Source: Hyphomicrobiales bacterium (GTDB taxonomy: Bacteria; Pseudomonadota; Alphaproteobacteria; Rhizobiales; Aestuariivirgaceae). From it: DNA of 5,506 bases. Positions 4,750 through 5,506 of this stretch are shown here, piece after piece. The notes under the pieces are model-generated. The model was not told the origin of the DNA and did not search any database. It worked only from the letters and a program-made list of their open reading frames with translations. Positions within the stretch are counted from its first letter, which is position 1, and every line of letters starts with the position of its first letter. The position numbers were made by a program, and so were the translations under genes. Location: the NCBI GenBank assembly GCA_027067085.1, contig JAMOMM010000528.1, positions 1 through 5,506 on the forward strand, given 5' to 3'.

Positions 4750-5506
4750 ATGATAGCAGATGGCAGCAGTTTGAAAACAGAAAAACGCAATAACCAATCC
4801 GTATTGTTTGGTTTTGCTTATAACTTTAAACTGTGGGTGCACCGCGTTGGTTTGAGTTGGTTCAGGTTGGTTTACGATCAACTTGGAAACATTTCTTGGT
4901 TGCCTTCTGGTGACGCTGAAGTCTCCTCACGGCACATCTCACAAATTTCGGATGAGTTAAGGGGGCCATTACAAGAGCTTAGTAGTCTAGCCCATGTTTC
5001 TGAGCAGTGCTGGCGTCGTCAATCTGCTAATTTAGAAGCCGTATTGTTTGCCAATCGCTTAGCTTTTACGAGCGAGTATGTGCTTTCAAGCATCCGTGAT
5101 TTTGCAGATTGTGGAAACATTGAACAAGAACAATTTAAGTTGGTTGAGCAGTTTTTAGATCCTAATGAATTGGTTATGGGGGCGATAAATACGGTTAACC
5201 CTTTGGCTGTGGACTTAAATGTCAAATTAGAAAAATCTGGCATCGATAAAATGGTTTTACTGTTTGGAGATTTGAAATGCTTGCGCCAAATGTTGGTTAG
5301 GGGCTTGCTTGCTGCCATTGAAAATGTTGGAACAGGTGGCTGCGTGTGTTTATCAACGCGCATTGAGGATGGCTGTTTGATGTTTTGTTGTGATTTGGAG
5401 TATGGCAAGAATCGGTTTTCCAGCCAAAAATGTTTAAAAAAACAAGACGAGTATAGAAATCACTGGAGCATGAGTTTGATTGCCAAATTGGTGGAAAAGC
5501 ATGGAG
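4750..5506 (+). CDS. Degenerate histidine-kinase-like protein (3' end outside window)
   Basis: The open frame runs for 252 residues to the window edge without a stop. The ATG at 4750 has AGGAAAGG at 4731-4738. Two kinase modules are recognisable but damaged. The dimerisation helix 'SSRHISQISDELRGPLQELSSLA' motif (residues 59-81; key part ISDELRGPL) aligns base to base with the H-box SHELRTPL, with D68 at the phospho-acceptor His. A CA/HATPase-like part follows from about 170: 'GDLKCLRQMLVRGLLAAI' has R184 and A188 where the N-box has Asn; 'CCDLEYGKN' stands for the DxGxG box; and 'WSMSLIAKLVEKHG' matches the G2 box GLGLAIVK without its glycines. There is no PAS, HAMP or clear membrane segment in the first 58 residues. 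It is probably an ATP- and phosphorylation-deficient pseudokinase or a ChpT/DivL-like signalling scaffold; the partner is unknown. Family resemblance is seen and function is inferred. Confidence 0.78.
   Translation, partial: MIADGSSLKTEKRNNQSVLFGFAYNFKLWVHRVGLSWFRLVYDQLGNISWLPSGDAEVSSRHISQISDELRGPLQELSSLAHVSEQCWRRQSANLEAVLFANRLAFTSEYVLSSIRDFADCGNIEQEQFKLVEQFLDPNELVMGAINTVNPLAVDLNVKLEKSGIDKMVLLFGDLKCLRQMLVRGLLAAIENVGTGGCVCLSTRIEDGCLMFCCDLEYGKNRFSSQKCLKKQDEYRNHWSMSLIAKLVEKHG

Noticed and set aside
4651..4881. 76-residue minus-strand frame upstream of the PaaK-like gene
   Set aside because: Antisense to the start of the kinase-like gene, whose plus frame has a ribosome site and recognisable kinase boxes.
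5019..5408. 129-residue minus-strand frame
   Set aside because: Shadow of the kinase-like gene; the plus frame carries the H-, N- and G-box remnants.

Overview
The window looks like chromosomal DNA of an alphaproteobacterium, probably of the Hyphomicrobiales/Rhizobiales type. The ferrochelatase resembles the alphaproteobacterial form in length and motifs. There is a perfect CtrA-type box (TTAA-N7-TTAA). The LivF-type ATPase and PaaK-like ligase belong to a gene set I recall mainly from Alpha- and Betaproteobacteria. Genus cannot be decided from the sequence.

Layout, left to right. (1) Bases 1-256 hold the 3' end of a LivF-like ABC-transporter ATPase gene (+). (2) Bases 257-600 contain no gene. 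They carry two tandem 88-89 bp copies of a GC-rich triple-hairpin repeat and, in opposite orientation, the head of a third, diverged copy. (3) Bases about 601-1773 are a complete IS110-family insertion sequence on the minus strand, inserted exactly in the head of that third repeat. (4) hemH (ferrochelatase, -) follows, then a divergent gene for a small secreted basic protein (+) with a CtrA box between them. (5) A PaaK-like adenylate-forming enzyme gene (-) comes next. (6) Divergent from it is the start of a histidine-kinase-like gene (+) that runs off the window and has lost its key catalytic residues.

The main result concerns the IS110 element. Its roughly 210-base non-coding left end, directly upstream of the transposase gene, can be read as a complete bridge RNA. 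It has two internal loops with four guide segments. The donor loop matches the two ends of the element (10 and 6 bases) and the target loop matches the two flanks (6 and 7 bases). All four guides meet at the same CT core dinucleotide. This fixes the element ends to the base and shows the insertion target to be the conserved head of the local repeat, much as IS621 (IS110 family) uses REP sequences.

The livF fragment and the PaaK-like gene are often partners in one transport/CoA-activation cluster. Here they face each other about 3.1 kb apart, with hemH, a small gene and the IS between them, which suggests a local rearrangement. The last gene is a probable pseudo-histidine kinase: Asp replaces the phospho-acceptor His and the N, D and G boxes are degraded.
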